This document shows positions 27,596 to 37,182 of a DNA stretch of 39,154 bases, piece after piece. The position numbers were made by a program, and so were the translations under genes. The stretch comes from Pseudomonadota bacterium (GTDB lineage: Bacteria > Pseudomonadota > Gammaproteobacteria > Burkholderiales > SG8-39). Each line of letters starts with the position of its first letter. Positions within the stretch are counted from its first letter, which is position 1. The notes under the pieces are model-generated. The model ran no database searches, was not told the DNA's origin, and worked only from the letters and a program-made list of their open reading frames with translations. The stretch is taken from positions 1 through 39,154 of the forward strand of contig JAKALD010000003.1 of NCBI GenBank assembly GCA_021813275.1, given 5' to 3'.

Positions 27596-28681
27596 ATGAC
27601 CCAGCCCCGGACCGAAAACATCAACGTGGCGTCGCTGGACGCCATGCCTTCGCCGCGCGAGCTGAAGGCGCGCGTTCCGCTCGGCGACGCGGCCGCGGCC
27701 TCGGTCGCCGAGTCGCGCGCGACGCTGTGCCGGATCCTCGACCACAGCGATCACCGCCTGTTCGTCGTGGTCGGGCCCTGCTCCATCCACGATCCGCGCG
27801 CCGGGCTCGAGTACGCACAGCGGCTCGCCGCGCTCGCGCGCGAGCTGCGCGACACCTTCTACCTCGTGATGCGGGTGTATTTCGAGAAGCCGCGCACGGT
27901 CTCCGGCTGGAAAGGCTACATCAACGATCCGCGCATGGACGACTCGTTCCACATCGAGGAAGGCATGGAGCGCGCGCGCGCCTTCCTGCGCGCGGTGGCC
28001 GAGCTCGGCCTGCCGGCCGCGACCGAGGCGCTCGACCCGATCGCGCCGCAGTACCTGGGCGACCTGGTCGCCTGGTACGCGATCGGCGCGCGCACCAGCG
28101 AGTCGCAGACGCATCGCGAGATGGCGAGCGGGCTCTCGGCGCCGGTGGGCTTCAAGAACGGCACCGACGGCGACGTGGGCGTCGCGATCAACGCGATCCG
28201 CTCGGCGAGCCGCCCGCACAGCTTCCTCGGCATCAGCCAGGACGGCGTCTCGGCCATCGTGCGCACGCGCGGCAACCGCTACGGCCACCTGGTGCTGCGC
28301 GGCGGCCAGGCGGGCCCCAATTACGACACCGCGCACGTCGCGCTCGCCGAGCAGGCGCTCGCGCAGGCCGGCCTCGCGGCGAACATCGTGGTCGACTGCT
28401 CGCACGCGAACTCGTTCAAGAAACCGGAGCTGCAGCCGCTCGTGTTCCGCGACTGCATCCACCAGATCGTCGAGGGCAACGCCTCGCTCGTCGGGCTGAT
28501 GCTCGAGAGCAACCTGGTGGGCGGCAACCAGCCGATCCCCGAGGACCGCTCGAAGCTCGTCTACGGCTGCTCGGTCACCGATCCGTGCATCGACTGGGAG
28601 ACGACCGCCGCGCTGCTGCGCGCGAGCGCCCCGCAGGCCGGCCCGGCGCTGCGCGCCCGAGCGCCGCGCGCAGTCAGCTAG
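27596..28681 (+). CDS. aroG: 3-deoxy-7-phosphoheptulonate synthase (class I)
   Basis: VVVGPCSIHDPRAGLEYA, MRVYFEKPRTVSGWKGYINDP, GARTSESQTHREMASGLSAPVGFKNGTDG, VDCSHANSFK. Confidence 0.95.
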   Translation: MTQPRTENINVASLDAMPSPRELKARVPLGDAAAASVAESRATLCRILDHSDHRLFVVVGPCSIHDPRAGLEYAQRLAALARELRDTFYLVMRVYFEKPRTVSGWKGYINDPRMDDSFHIEEGMERARAFLRAVAELGLPAATEALDPIAPQYLGDLVAWYAIGARTSESQTHREMASGLSAPVGFKNGTDGDVGVAINAIRSASRPHSFLGISQDGVSAIVRTRGNRYGHLVLRGGQAGPNYDTAHVALAEQALAQAGLAANIVVDCSHANSFKKPELQPLVFRDCIHQIVEGNASLVGLMLESNLVGGNQPIPEDRSKLVYGCSVTDPCIDWETTAALLRASAPQAGPALRARAPRAVS

Positions 28682-28718
28682 GCCGCGTAATATTCCGAAC
28701 CTCGTTCTCGCCGAGCCC

Positions 28719-29858
28719 ATGGCGCTCAGTCGAGCCTCCGAATCTCCCGCCGCCGTGCAACTCGTGCCGCGCGAGGCGGGCGCCGAGCTGCGCTGCGCCG
28801 GGGCCTGGGTCGTGCACAGCATCGCCGGGCTGGAGCGCCGCCTGGACGCGATCGAGTGGCCCGCCGCCGGAAGCCTGGTGATCGACGCTTCGGCCGTCGA
28901 CGCCATGGACACCTCGGGCGCCTGGGTGCTGCAGCGGACCGTGCGCGCGCTGCGCGCGCGCGGCCGCGAGGTCGAGCTGCGCGGAATGCGCCCCGCGTTC
29001 GAGGCCCTGCTGCAGCTGGTGACGGAGCGCAGCGCCGCCGCCGCGCCGGCCGCCCCGCAGGCGCCGGGCGCGCTGTTCCGCATCGGCGGCGCGACGGTGG
29101 AGGCACTGCGCAGCGCGCTCGGGCTCGTCGCCTTCCTCGGCGAAGCGGCGCTCGTTCTCGGGCGCTCGCTCGCCCAGCCGCGGCGCATCCGCTGGCGCGC
29201 GATCCTGCACAACCTGCAGAGCGCCGGCTACGAAGCGCTGCCGATCACCGGGCTGCTGTCGTTCCTGATGGGGGTCGTGATCGCCTACCAGGGCGCGGAG
29301 CAGCTCGCGCGCTTCGGCGCCAACATCTACATCGCCGACCTGGTCGGCCTGTCGATGGCGCGCGAGCTCTCGCCGCTGCTTACCGCGATCATCGTCGCCG
29401 GCCGGTCGGGATCCGCCTACGCGGCGCAGATCGGGACCATGAAGGTCACCGAGGAGATCGACGCGCTGCGCACCATCGGCGTCGTTCCCATGGAGCTGCT
29501 GGTGCTGCCCAAGATGCTGGCGCTCGTCATCGCGCTGCCGCTGCTCACCGTGTACACCGACGTCATGGGCGTGTTCGGCGGCATGGTCATGGCGAGCGCG
29601 CAGGTCGGCGTCGGCTTCGGCGCGTTTATCGACCGCCTCGAGCACGCGATGACGCTCTCCTCGTACCTGACGGGGATCGGCAAGACCCCCGTGTTCGCGG
29701 TCATCGTGGCGCTGGTGGGGTGCTATCAGGGCTTTCAGGCCACCGGCAGCGCTGACAGCGTGGGCCGGCAGACCACGGTGAGCGTCGTGCAATCCATCTT
29801 CCTGGTGATCGTCAGCGACGCGCTGTTCTCGATCGCGTTCAGCCGCTTCCACCTATGA
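28719..29858 (+). CDS. mlaE: Mla-type lipid ABC transporter permease with N-terminal STAS domain
   Basis: STAS-like VIDASAVDAMDTSGAWVLQRTVRAL; MlaE ITGLLSFLMGVVIAYQGAEQL...ELSPLLTAIIVAGRSGSAYAAQIGTMKVTEEIDAL. Confidence 0.92.
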   Translation: MALSRASESPAAVQLVPREAGAELRCAGAWVVHSIAGLERRLDAIEWPAAGSLVIDASAVDAMDTSGAWVLQRTVRALRARGREVELRGMRPAFEALLQLVTERSAAAAPAAPQAPGALFRIGGATVEALRSALGLVAFLGEAALVLGRSLAQPRRIRWRAILHNLQSAGYEALPITGLLSFLMGVVIAYQGAEQLARFGANIYIADLVGLSMARELSPLLTAIIVAGRSGSAYAAQIGTMKVTEEIDALRTIGVVPMELLVLPKMLALVIALPLLTVYTDVMGVFGGMVMASAQVGVGFGAFIDRLEHAMTLSSYLTGIGKTPVFAVIVALVGCYQGFQATGSADSVGRQTTVSVVQSIFLVIVSDALFSIAFSRFHL

Positions 29859-30658
29859 GCGCCCCGATCGAGCCGATGCAGGGCAGCGCCCCGATGGTCG
29901 AGATCCGGGACCTGAACACGCGCTTCGGAGCAGCGGTGGTGCACGAGAACGTGAGCCTCGCGGTGCGCCCCGGCGAGATCTTCGCGCTGGTCGGCGCGAG
30001 CGGCTGCGGCAAGTCGACGCTCCTGCGCGAGACGATCGTGCTGCAGCCGCCGCAGTCCGGCTCGATCCGCGTCTTCGGGCTGGAGGTGATCGGGCTGAGC
30101 GATCGCGACGCCCTGCCGCTGCGCCGCAGGTGGGGCGTCATGTTCGAGCGCGGCGCGCTGTTCAGCTCGCTGACGGTGCTGGAGAACGTGGGCATGGTGC
30201 TGCGCGAGCACACGCAGCTCGGCGAGCGGCTGATCGACGAGATCGCGGCGCTCAAGGTCGCGCTGACCGGGCTCCCGCCGGACGCGTGCGCCAAGTACCC
30301 GAGCGAGCTGAGCGGCGGCATGCGCAAGCGCGCGGCGCTCGCGCGCGCCCTCGCGCTCGACCCCGAGCTGCTGTTCCTCGACGAGCCCACCGCCGGCCTC
30401 GATCCGCTGAGCGCGAGCGGCATCGACGTCCTGATCCGGCATCTGAAGGAGTCGCTCGGGCTGACCATCATGCTGGTGACGCACGACCTCGACCTGCTGT
30501 GGCGCACCGCCGACCGCGTGGCGGTCATGGGCGAGTCGCGCATCCTCGGAATCGGCACCATGGAGGAGCTGTCGCGCTCCGAGCACCCGCTGATCCGCGA
30601 GTACTTCTACGGGCCGCGCGGGCGCGCGGCGCGCGAGCAGGCATGGAAACGAAAGTAA
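29855..30658 (+). CDS. mlaF: Mla-type lipid ABC transporter ATPase
   Basis: Walker A LVGASGCGKSTLLRE, signature LSGGMRKRAALARALALDPELLFLDEPTAGLDP; overlaps the mlaE stop. Confidence 0.93.
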   Translation: MSAPIEPMQGSAPMVEIRDLNTRFGAAVVHENVSLAVRPGEIFALVGASGCGKSTLLRETIVLQPPQSGSIRVFGLEVIGLSDRDALPLRRRWGVMFERGALFSSLTVLENVGMVLREHTQLGERLIDEIAALKVALTGLPPDACAKYPSELSGGMRKRAALARALALDPELLFLDEPTAGLDPLSASGIDVLIRHLKESLGLTIMLVTHDLDLLWRTADRVAVMGESRILGIGTMEELSRSEHPLIREYFYGPRGRAAREQAWKRK

Positions 30659-31542
30659 GCTACGTCGCGGTCGGAATTTTCGTGCTCGTCCTCGGCGCGG
30701 CGCTGATCGGCGGCGTGCTGTGGATCTCGAGCGGCACCGCGTACCGCGCCGCGTACGAAACCTACGTGACCTACATGAGCGAGTCGGTCGCCGGCCTGAG
30801 CCTCAGCGCTCCGGTGCGCGATCACGGAGTCGAGGTGGGCCAGGTGCGCCGCATCGCGCTCGCGCCGCTCGACCCGGAGCAGGTCGAGCTGACGCTCGAC
30901 ATCGAGCGCGGCACGCCCGTGAAGCAGGACACCTTCGCGACGCTGCGCACCCAGGGGCTGACCGGCATCGCCTTCGTCGAGCTCTCCGGCGGCAGCCGCG
31001 GCTCGCCGCCATTGCGCGCCCTGCCCGGCCAGCCGCACCCGGTGATCCCCAGCAAGCCTTCCTTCATGCTGGGCCTCGAGAAGCAGGTGAGCGCGCTGCT
31101 CGCCAACCTCGACCGCACCAGCGAGCGGCTGAACGCCATCATGGACGACGACAACCGCCGTTCGATCGCGCAGACGCTGCGCAACCTCGACCGGCTCTCG
31201 CAGACGCTCGCCGCGCGCTCGGCGGCGATCGACTCGAGCCTGGCCGACGCGGCGCGCGCCATGCGCGACACCGCGCGCGTCACCGCCGAGCTGCCCGAGC
31301 TGGTCGAGCGCCTGCAGCGCAGCGCCGTCGCGTTCGAGCGCATGGCGAACGAAGTGGGGCGCGCGAGCGCGAGCGCGAGCGAGACGCTGGCCGGCACAAC
31401 CCTGCCGCAGGTGAATGCGCTGGTGGGCGAGCTGCGCGAGCTCACCGGCTCGCTGCAGCGCTTCAGCGGCGAGCTGGAGCGCAACCCGAGCGTGCTGCTG
31501 TACGGCCGGCCCGCGCCGAAGCCCGGGCCGGGGGAGCGATGA
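30643..31542 (+). CDS. mlaD: MCE-family substrate-binding protein (MlaD-like)
   Basis: METKVSYVAVGIFVLVLGAALIGGVLWIS...VAGLSLSAPVRDHGVEVGQVRRIAL...PVKQDTFATLRTQGLTGIAFVELSGGS. Confidence 0.92.
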   Translation: METKVSYVAVGIFVLVLGAALIGGVLWISSGTAYRAAYETYVTYMSESVAGLSLSAPVRDHGVEVGQVRRIALAPLDPEQVELTLDIERGTPVKQDTFATLRTQGLTGIAFVELSGGSRGSPPLRALPGQPHPVIPSKPSFMLGLEKQVSALLANLDRTSERLNAIMDDDNRRSIAQTLRNLDRLSQTLAARSAAIDSSLADAARAMRDTARVTAELPELVERLQRSAVAFERMANEVGRASASASETLAGTTLPQVNALVGELRELTGSLQRFSGELERNPSVLLYGRPAPKPGPGER

Positions 31543-32162
31543 GCCCGACGGGCAGCCGCCTGCGCGCCGCGGCGGCGCTCCTCGTCGGGGCGCTCGCTGC
31601 CGGCTGCGCGCCGCAGCCGCCGCGCGCCGCGGCCGCGAACGTGTACCTGCTCAGCGCGCTTCCGGCCGCGAGTTCCCACCGCCCCGCTCGGCGCGAGGGC
31701 GTACTGGCGGTGAGCCCGCCGCGCGCGCAGCCCGGTTTCGACACGGACCGAATGGTCTACGTGCAGCGCCCCTACGAGATCGAGTACTTCGCGGACAACC
31801 GCTGGGCCGAGCCGCCCGCGCGCATGCTCGCTCCGCTCCTCGCGCAGGCGCTCGAGCGAAGCGGCGCCTTTCGCGCGGTCGTCCAGGCCCCGAGCGCGGT
31901 CGCGGCCGACCTGCGGCTCGACACCGAGCTCGTGCGGCTGCAGCAGGACTTCAGCACTCGTCCCAGCCGGATCGAGCTCACGCTGCGCGCGCAGCTCGTC
32001 GACCTGCGCCACGGGCGCAGCCTCGCCACCCGCGAATTCGACGTGACGGAGCCCGCCCCGCACGACGATCCCTACGGAGGCGTCGTCGCCGCCAACCAGG
32101 CGGTTGCGCGCATGCTCGGCCAGCTCGTCGCGTTCTGCGCCGACGCTGCGGCAAACCCCTGA
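31539..32162 (+). CDS. ABC-type transport auxiliary lipoprotein (PqiC/ABC_trans_aux-like)
   Basis: Lipobox LAAGC; YLLSALPA...YVQRPYEIEYFADNRWAEPPARMLAPLLAQALERSGAFRAVV; ATGA overlap with the MCE gene. Confidence 0.87.
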   Translation: MSPTGSRLRAAAALLVGALAAGCAPQPPRAAAANVYLLSALPAASSHRPARREGVLAVSPPRAQPGFDTDRMVYVQRPYEIEYFADNRWAEPPARMLAPLLAQALERSGAFRAVVQAPSAVAADLRLDTELVRLQQDFSTRPSRIELTLRAQLVDLRHGRSLATREFDVTEPAPHDDPYGGVVAANQAVARMLGQLVAFCADAAANP

Positions 32163-32177
32163 CGCTCCCCCTCGCCG

Positions 32178-32795
32178 ATGCTCCAGCGCCTGATCGAGCT
32201 GCGCGAGCGCACGGTCTATTACGTCGCAGGATCCCGGCCCGCGGCCTATTTCATCGCCGACGTTGAGGCGCAGGGCGTCCTCGTCAACTCGCCCGCCTTC
32301 GATCCCCGCCTGCTGCAGGGGCTGCAGGCGCTCGCCCCGCTGAAGTACGTGTTTCTCCCGAGCCGGCGCGGCGCGCTCGACCTGGATCGCTGGCGCGGCG
32401 CGAGCGGCGCCGAGACCCTGGCGACCGAGGCCGAGGCGCCCGCGATCGCCGGCACGATCGACTTGATGCTCGCGCGCGGCCGCAAGCTCACCCGGACCAT
32501 CGACTTCCTGCAGATGGCGGGCGTCACCGAAGGCAGCTGCGCGCTGCGCATCCGGAACAACGGCGGCGTGCTGTTCTTCGGTCCGATCCTCGAGCCGGGC
32601 GCCGACGGCTGGCCCGTCCTCGTGCCGCACGCCGACGATCACTCCGCCGAGAACCGCCTGCTGGGCGCGCTTGGCCTGCAGGACCTGCGCTTCGAGTACG
32701 CGTTCACCGACGTCTTCGAGCCCGGCCGAACGCGCTTCGGCCCCGGAGCGGATGCGGCGATCCGGATCCGCCTGCAGCGCCTGCTCGAGGCGTAG
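32178..32795 (+). CDS. Conserved hypothetical protein (possible degenerate metallo-beta-lactamase-like fold)
   Basis: Intact ORF, MLQRLIELRERTVYYVAGSRPAAYFIADVEAQGVLVNSPAF..., co-directional with the mla operon. Confidence 0.6.
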   Translation: MLQRLIELRERTVYYVAGSRPAAYFIADVEAQGVLVNSPAFDPRLLQGLQALAPLKYVFLPSRRGALDLDRWRGASGAETLATEAEAPAIAGTIDLMLARGRKLTRTIDFLQMAGVTEGSCALRIRNNGGVLFFGPILEPGADGWPVLVPHADDHSAENRLLGALGLQDLRFEYAFTDVFEPGRTRFGPGADAAIRIRLQRLLEA

Positions 32796-32801
32796 CCGGC
32801 G

Positions 32802-33113
32802 CTACATGCCGAGCATGCGGCCGATCTGCGCCACGTACTCGGCGACCGTGATGGCTTCCTCGACCACCGCTTCGCGAACGTTCTCGAGGCTGGCGCGCAC
32901 GTTGCGCAGGCCGCGGTGCACCTCACCCTGGTCGCGCTGCGGGGACTTGAGCAGGCGGCGCAGCGCCTCGACCTCGTCGCGCAGCGACTGCAGGTCTTCC
33001 GACCCGCCCTGCACCTTCGCGAGATCCTGCTCGAGCGCGCCGACCAGCCGCGCGACCTCGGCCAGGTCGATCTCCCGGCCCGCGCCGCTCTCGGGTGCCG
33101 CTTTCTTCACCAT
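32802..33113 (-). CDS. Small coiled-coil hypothetical protein
   Basis: MVKKAAPESGAGREIDLAEVARLVGALEQDLAKVQGGSEDLQSLRDEVEALRRLL...; ATG at 33111-33113. Confidence 0.6.
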   Translation of the reverse strand: MVKKAAPESGAGREIDLAEVARLVGALEQDLAKVQGGSEDLQSLRDEVEALRRLLKSPQRDQGEVHRGLRNVRASLENVREAVVEEAITVAEYVAQIGRMLGM

Positions 33114-33136
33114 CGAACGAGCTCTGCGGGCCTTCG

Positions 33137-33571
33137 CTACGAGCCGCTGACGACCGCGAGGTGGTTCTCGACGGCCTTCACGCCCGGTACCGCCGCGGCC
33201 GCTTTCGCCGCCTCGTCGCGCTGCGCGGCATTGGCCACCGTGCCGTACAGCCTCACCTGGCCATCGGACGTCTGCACGTCGATCCCGCCGGCATCGAGCC
33301 CCTTGACCCCGCCCAGGGCCGCCTTGACCTTCGCCGCCAGCGCCTTGTCCGCGCTGCCCTGCTCGGCCGGCTGAGCGGGTGCCGGCGCAGGCGGCTGCGC
33401 GGCCGGCGGCGGTGCAGGCGGGATTTCGGCGGGCTTGACGGCCGGGGCGGCGGCCGGAGGAGGAGGCGGAGGCACCGGCTTCTTCTCGCACGCCGCCAGG
33501 CCCAGGCCGAGAAGGCCCGCCAGCGCGATTCTCACTGCGGAGCGCCTCGCGTTCTTCGTGCCTGTGCTCAT
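33137..33571 (-). CDS. BON-domain lipoprotein with Pro/Ala linker
   Basis: Lipobox LGLAAC, long P/A linker, KALAAKVKAALGGVKGLDAGGIDVQTSDGQVRLYGTVANAAQRDEAAKAAAAVPGVKAVENHL. Confidence 0.85.
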   Translation of the reverse strand: MSTGTKNARRSAVRIALAGLLGLGLAACEKKPVPPPPPPAAAPAVKPAEIPPAPPPAAQPPAPAPAQPAEQGSADKALAAKVKAALGGVKGLDAGGIDVQTSDGQVRLYGTVANAAQRDEAAKAAAAVPGVKAVENHLAVVSGS

Positions 33572-33692
33572 CGCTGCCTCCGTCGGTATTGGTATTCCGC
33601 CGCTATTCTATCCAACCCGACGCCGGCCGCGGCGGCGTGCGCGCCGCCGGGATTCATGCCATCCTTTCCCGCGACCCCGTGCCTGCCGTCCC

Positions 33693-34238
33693 ATGAAGGC
33701 CAGCGTTCCGCCTGTTCACCAGATCTCGCTGCGCGTGCGCGAGCTCGCGCAGCTGTTCAACTCGATGGACCCGACGCCCTTCCATCACAAGGATCTCGAT
33801 CCTGACGCCGAGGAGTTCATCGAGAGCTGGGCGCAGGAATTTCCGCCCGACAGCCGCTTCCAGATCGTCGTTCACCTGCAGCAGCAGCCGGCCGAGAAGG
33901 ATCCCGGCGCGCTCGTGGGCGAGGCGATCCACAACTTCTTCGACTACAAGGCGGGCATGGCGCAGCGCGAGCTGCGCAGGCTGTGGCGCGTGGGCCGGGC
34001 GAGCCTGCTCGTGGGCCTCGCGTTCCTCGCCGCGTGCCTGCTCGCCGCGAACGCGGCCGGCGCGCTGCTGAGCGATCCGGTGCGCACGCTCGCGCGCGAG
34101 AGCCTCACCATCGTCGGCTGGGTCGCGATGTGGCGCCCGATCCAGATCTTCCTGTACGAATGGTGGCCGATCGCGCGCCGCCGGCGCGTCTACCTCAGCC
34201 TGAGCCGCGCGCAGGTCCGCGTCCTGCAGCCGGGCTGA
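33693..34238 (+). CDS. Membrane protein of unknown function
   Basis: ATG at 33693; MKASVPPVHQISLRVRELAQLFNSMDPTPFHHKDLDPDAEEFIESWAQEFP... plus two hydrophobic segments. Confidence 0.78.
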   Translation: MKASVPPVHQISLRVRELAQLFNSMDPTPFHHKDLDPDAEEFIESWAQEFPPDSRFQIVVHLQQQPAEKDPGALVGEAIHNFFDYKAGMAQRELRRLWRVGRASLLVGLAFLAACLLAANAAGALLSDPVRTLARESLTIVGWVAMWRPIQIFLYEWWPIARRRRVYLSLSRAQVRVLQPG

Positions 34239-34304
34239 GCGCCCGGTATCGGATTTGCGCCCGGGCGCGTCTGTTGTAGGCTTTTTGCAAAGGAGCTCCA
34301 CCCG

Positions 34305-34976
34305 GTGCGCATCCTGGTCGTGGAAGACGACGCGGTGCTGGCGGCGGCGCTGACGCGGGCGCTGCAGCAGGCGGCCTACGCCGTCGACCTGGTCGAAGAC
34401 GGCGCGCAGGCCGAAGGTGCGCTCGCGGCAGGAGACTACGACCTCGTGCTGCTCGACCTGGCCCTGCCCCGCCTCGACGGGCTCGAGGTGCTCAAGCGGC
34501 TGCGGGCGCGCGGCTCGCACGTGCCGGTGCTCGTGCTCACCGCGCGCGACACGCTGCAGGATCGCGTCGCCGGGCTCGACCTCGGCGCCGACGACTACCT
34601 GACGAAGCCTTTCGACCTGCCGGAATTCGAGGCGCGGGTGCGCGCGCTGCTGCGGCGGGCGAACTACACCGCCGGCACGAGCCTCACGCACGGCAAGCTG
34701 CGCTTCGATAGCGCGGGCCGGCGCCTGTTCTGGGAGGACCGGCCGATCGACCTGTCGATGCGCGAGCTCGCCGTCATCGAGCTGCTGCTGTCGCGCCAGG
34801 GACGCGTGGTCAGCAAGGAGCAGATGCTCGACCACCTGTTCGGGTGGGGCGAGGGCGCCGGCTCCAACGCGATCGAGGTGTACGTGCACCGGGTGCGCAG
34901 GAAGCTCGAGCCGTTCGGCATCGACATCCGCACCGTGCGCGGCATGGGTTACCTGCTTGAGCGCCGCGGCGAGTGA
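34305..34976 (+). CDS. OmpR-family response regulator
   Basis: MRILVVEDDAVLAAAL, DLVLLDLALPRLDG, TARDTLQDRVAGLDLGADDYLTKPF, C-terminal wHTH SNAIEVYVHRVRRKLEP...GMGYLL. Confidence 0.95.
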   Translation: MRILVVEDDAVLAAALTRALQQAAYAVDLVEDGAQAEGALAAGDYDLVLLDLALPRLDGLEVLKRLRARGSHVPVLVLTARDTLQDRVAGLDLGADDYLTKPFDLPEFEARVRALLRRANYTAGTSLTHGKLRFDSAGRRLFWEDRPIDLSMRELAVIELLLSRQGRVVSKEQMLDHLFGWGEGAGSNAIEVYVHRVRRKLEPFGIDIRTVRGMGYLLERRGE

Positions 34977-36384
34977 ACCGGGCGTCACGCTGCGGCGCAA
35001 GCTGCTCGCTTGGATCCTGCCGCCGCTGCTCGCCGTGTTCGTGCTGGACGCGGTCGGCAGCTGGTTCGTCGCGGCGCGGGTCTCGGCCAGGATCTACGAC
35101 GCGGAGCTCGCGGAGATCGCGCGCGAGCTGCTGCTGCACGTGAGGACGCCGTCGCCGGCCGCGCTCGACTTCGAGCTGTCGCCCCAGGCCGAGCGCATCC
35201 TGCTGCTCGACGAATCCGACCAGGTCACCTACTCGGTGAGCTCCGGCGCGGGACAACTGGTGGCCGGCGACCCGCAGCTGCCCGCCGCCGTGCCCGGGCG
35301 CGACGGGATCGACTATGGCGACGCGACGCTCGGCGGCGTCCCGCTGCGCGTGGTGCAGCTCGCCGCGAGTCCGCCGGGCGGCGCCCCGGGGCAGACGGCG
35401 ATCATCCGGGTGGCCGAGACGCTGAACAAGCGCCACCGGCTCTCGGAGCTGATCCTGGTCGGGATCATCGTGCCGCAGCTCGCCCTCATCCTCGTGGCCG
35501 CGCTGTTCATCGCGCTCGGCGTCGCGCGCGGGTTGCTGCCGCTCGCGCGGCTCAGGGAGGCGGTGGCCGCGCGCTCGCATCGCGATCTGTCGCCGATCGC
35601 GGTCGGCGGCGTGCCGGGCGAGGTGCGCCCGCTCGCCGAGGCGGTGAACGACCTGATGCGCCGGCTCGACGGTGTGCTCACCTCGCAGAACCGTTTCGTC
35701 GCCGATGCCGCGCACCAGCTGCGCACGCCGGTCGCCGGCCTCAAGGCGCACATCGAGGTCGCGCTGCGCGAGCAGGATCTCGAGCAGACCCGGCGGGCCC
35801 TTGCGCACCTCTATACGAGCGTCGAGCGGCTCTCGCGGCTGGTCGCGCAGCTGCTGACGCTCGCGCGCAACGAGCCGAGCGCGCTGCCCGCCGTCGCCTT
35901 CGCGCCGCTCGACCTGAACAGGCTGGCCCTGGAGACCACCATGGAATGGGTGCCCGAGGCCTACCGCAGGAGCATCGACCTGGGCTTCGAGGGGGCGCCC
36001 GCGGCGGTGACGGTCGAGGGCGATGCCGCGCGCCTCACCGAGCTCGTCAACAACCTGCTGGACAACGCGGTGCGCTACACGCGCGCCGGCGGCCGGGTCA
36101 CGGTGCGCGTGATTCCCGGCGAGCGGCCGGCCGTCTCGGTGAGCGACGACGGCCCGCGCATCCCGCCGGAAGAACGGCAGCGCGTGTTCGAGCGCTTCCG
36201 CCGGCTGCTCGGGACGCACGCCGACGGCAGCGGGCTCGGCCTCGCGATCGCGCGCGAGATCGCGAACCTGCACGGCGCCGAAATCACGCTCGAGGACGAC
36301 GTCGACGGCGTGGGCAACACCTTCAGCGTGAGTTTCCCGGCACCCGCCCCGCCGCCGCGCCCTGCAGCCGAAAGCATCGCGTAA
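34957..36384 (+). CDS. Sensor histidine kinase
   Basis: H-box FVADAAHQLRTPVAGLKAHIEVAL, N-box ELVNNLLDNAVRYT, G boxes SDDGPRIPPEERQRVFERF and GSGLGLAIAREIANLH; overlaps the regulator gene. Confidence 0.94.
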   Translation: MSAAASEPGVTLRRKLLAWILPPLLAVFVLDAVGSWFVAARVSARIYDAELAEIARELLLHVRTPSPAALDFELSPQAERILLLDESDQVTYSVSSGAGQLVAGDPQLPAAVPGRDGIDYGDATLGGVPLRVVQLAASPPGGAPGQTAIIRVAETLNKRHRLSELILVGIIVPQLALILVAALFIALGVARGLLPLARLREAVAARSHRDLSPIAVGGVPGEVRPLAEAVNDLMRRLDGVLTSQNRFVADAAHQLRTPVAGLKAHIEVALREQDLEQTRRALAHLYTSVERLSRLVAQLLTLARNEPSALPAVAFAPLDLNRLALETTMEWVPEAYRRSIDLGFEGAPAAVTVEGDAARLTELVNNLLDNAVRYTRAGGRVTVRVIPGERPAVSVSDDGPRIPPEERQRVFERFRRLLGTHADGSGLGLAIAREIANLHGAEITLEDDVDGVGNTFSVSFPAPAPPPRPAAESIA

Positions 36385-36406
36385 GGTTCGCGTAACGGTC
36401 CCGTAA
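36380..36406 (+). promoter_or_regulatory. Three CGTAA direct repeats at 11-bp period
   Basis: CGTAAGGTTCG (36380) CGTAACGGTCC (36391) CGTAATTCCTG (36402); overlaps the kinase stop, upstream of the TerC-family gene. Confidence 0.65.
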
Positions 36407-36477
36407 TTCCTGGGAAAGTAGCGCGTCATCGCGCACTCCTAGTCTGGAGCCTCCGCGCCGAGAAGGAGGCCCCGGAC

Positions 36478-37182
36478 ATGCCGGGCATGCTGGCCGACCC
36501 CTCGATCTGGATCGCGCTCATCCAGATCTGCGTGATCAACGTGCTGCTGAGCGGCGACAACGCTGTGGTCATCGCGCTCGCCTGCCGCTCGCTCCCGCCG
36601 CGGCAGCAGCGCCAGGCGTTCGTCGCGGGCGCGGCCGGCATCGTCGTGCTGATGACCGCGCTCACGGCGGCGGCCGCCTACCTGCTCAGCCTGCGCTACC
36701 TCGAGCTGGTCGGGGCGCTGCTGCTGCTGTGGATCGGGGTGCGCCTGCTCGTCCCGGAGGACGACGCCGGCGACATCGAGGACAGCAGCGGCTTCTGGGC
36801 CGCAGTGCGGACCATCATCATCGCCGACATCGTGATGAGCCTGGACAACGTGCTCGGCATGGCGGCCGCGGCGCGCGGCCATCTCGGCATGCTGTTCGTG
36901 GGACTGATCATCACGATCCCGCTCATCCTGTTCGGCAGCGCGCTCATCATGCGGCTGATGGAGCGCTTCCCGATCTTCATCACCCTCGGCGCCGGGCTGC
37001 TCGGCTGGGTAGCCGGCGAGATGGCGGTCGCCGACCCCAGCGTCAAGAACATCGTCGGAACGCGCGCCCATGCGGTCGAAACGCTGGCGCCGCTCCTTGG
37101 CGCGCTCTCGGTGGTCGCGGTCGGCACGCTGCTCGCGCGCCGCCGCGCGGCATCCGGCATGCCGGAAAGGACCGGCCCGTGA
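36478..37182 (+). CDS. TerC family (YjbE-like) integral membrane protein
   Basis: INVLLSGDNAVVIALACRSLPPRQQRQAFVAGAAGIVVLM...IIIADIVMSLDNVLGMAAAARGH. Confidence 0.92.
   Translation: MPGMLADPSIWIALIQICVINVLLSGDNAVVIALACRSLPPRQQRQAFVAGAAGIVVLMTALTAAAAYLLSLRYLELVGALLLLWIGVRLLVPEDDAGDIEDSSGFWAAVRTIIIADIVMSLDNVLGMAAAARGHLGMLFVGLIITIPLILFGSALIMRLMERFPIFITLGAGLLGWVAGEMAVADPSVKNIVGTRAHAVETLAPLLGALSVVAVGTLLARRRAASGMPERTGP

Noticed and set aside
31355-31390. GCGAGC tandem repeat
   Set aside because: Codes for ASASASE in the MCE protein helix; in-frame low complexity with codon bias, not a regulatory repeat.
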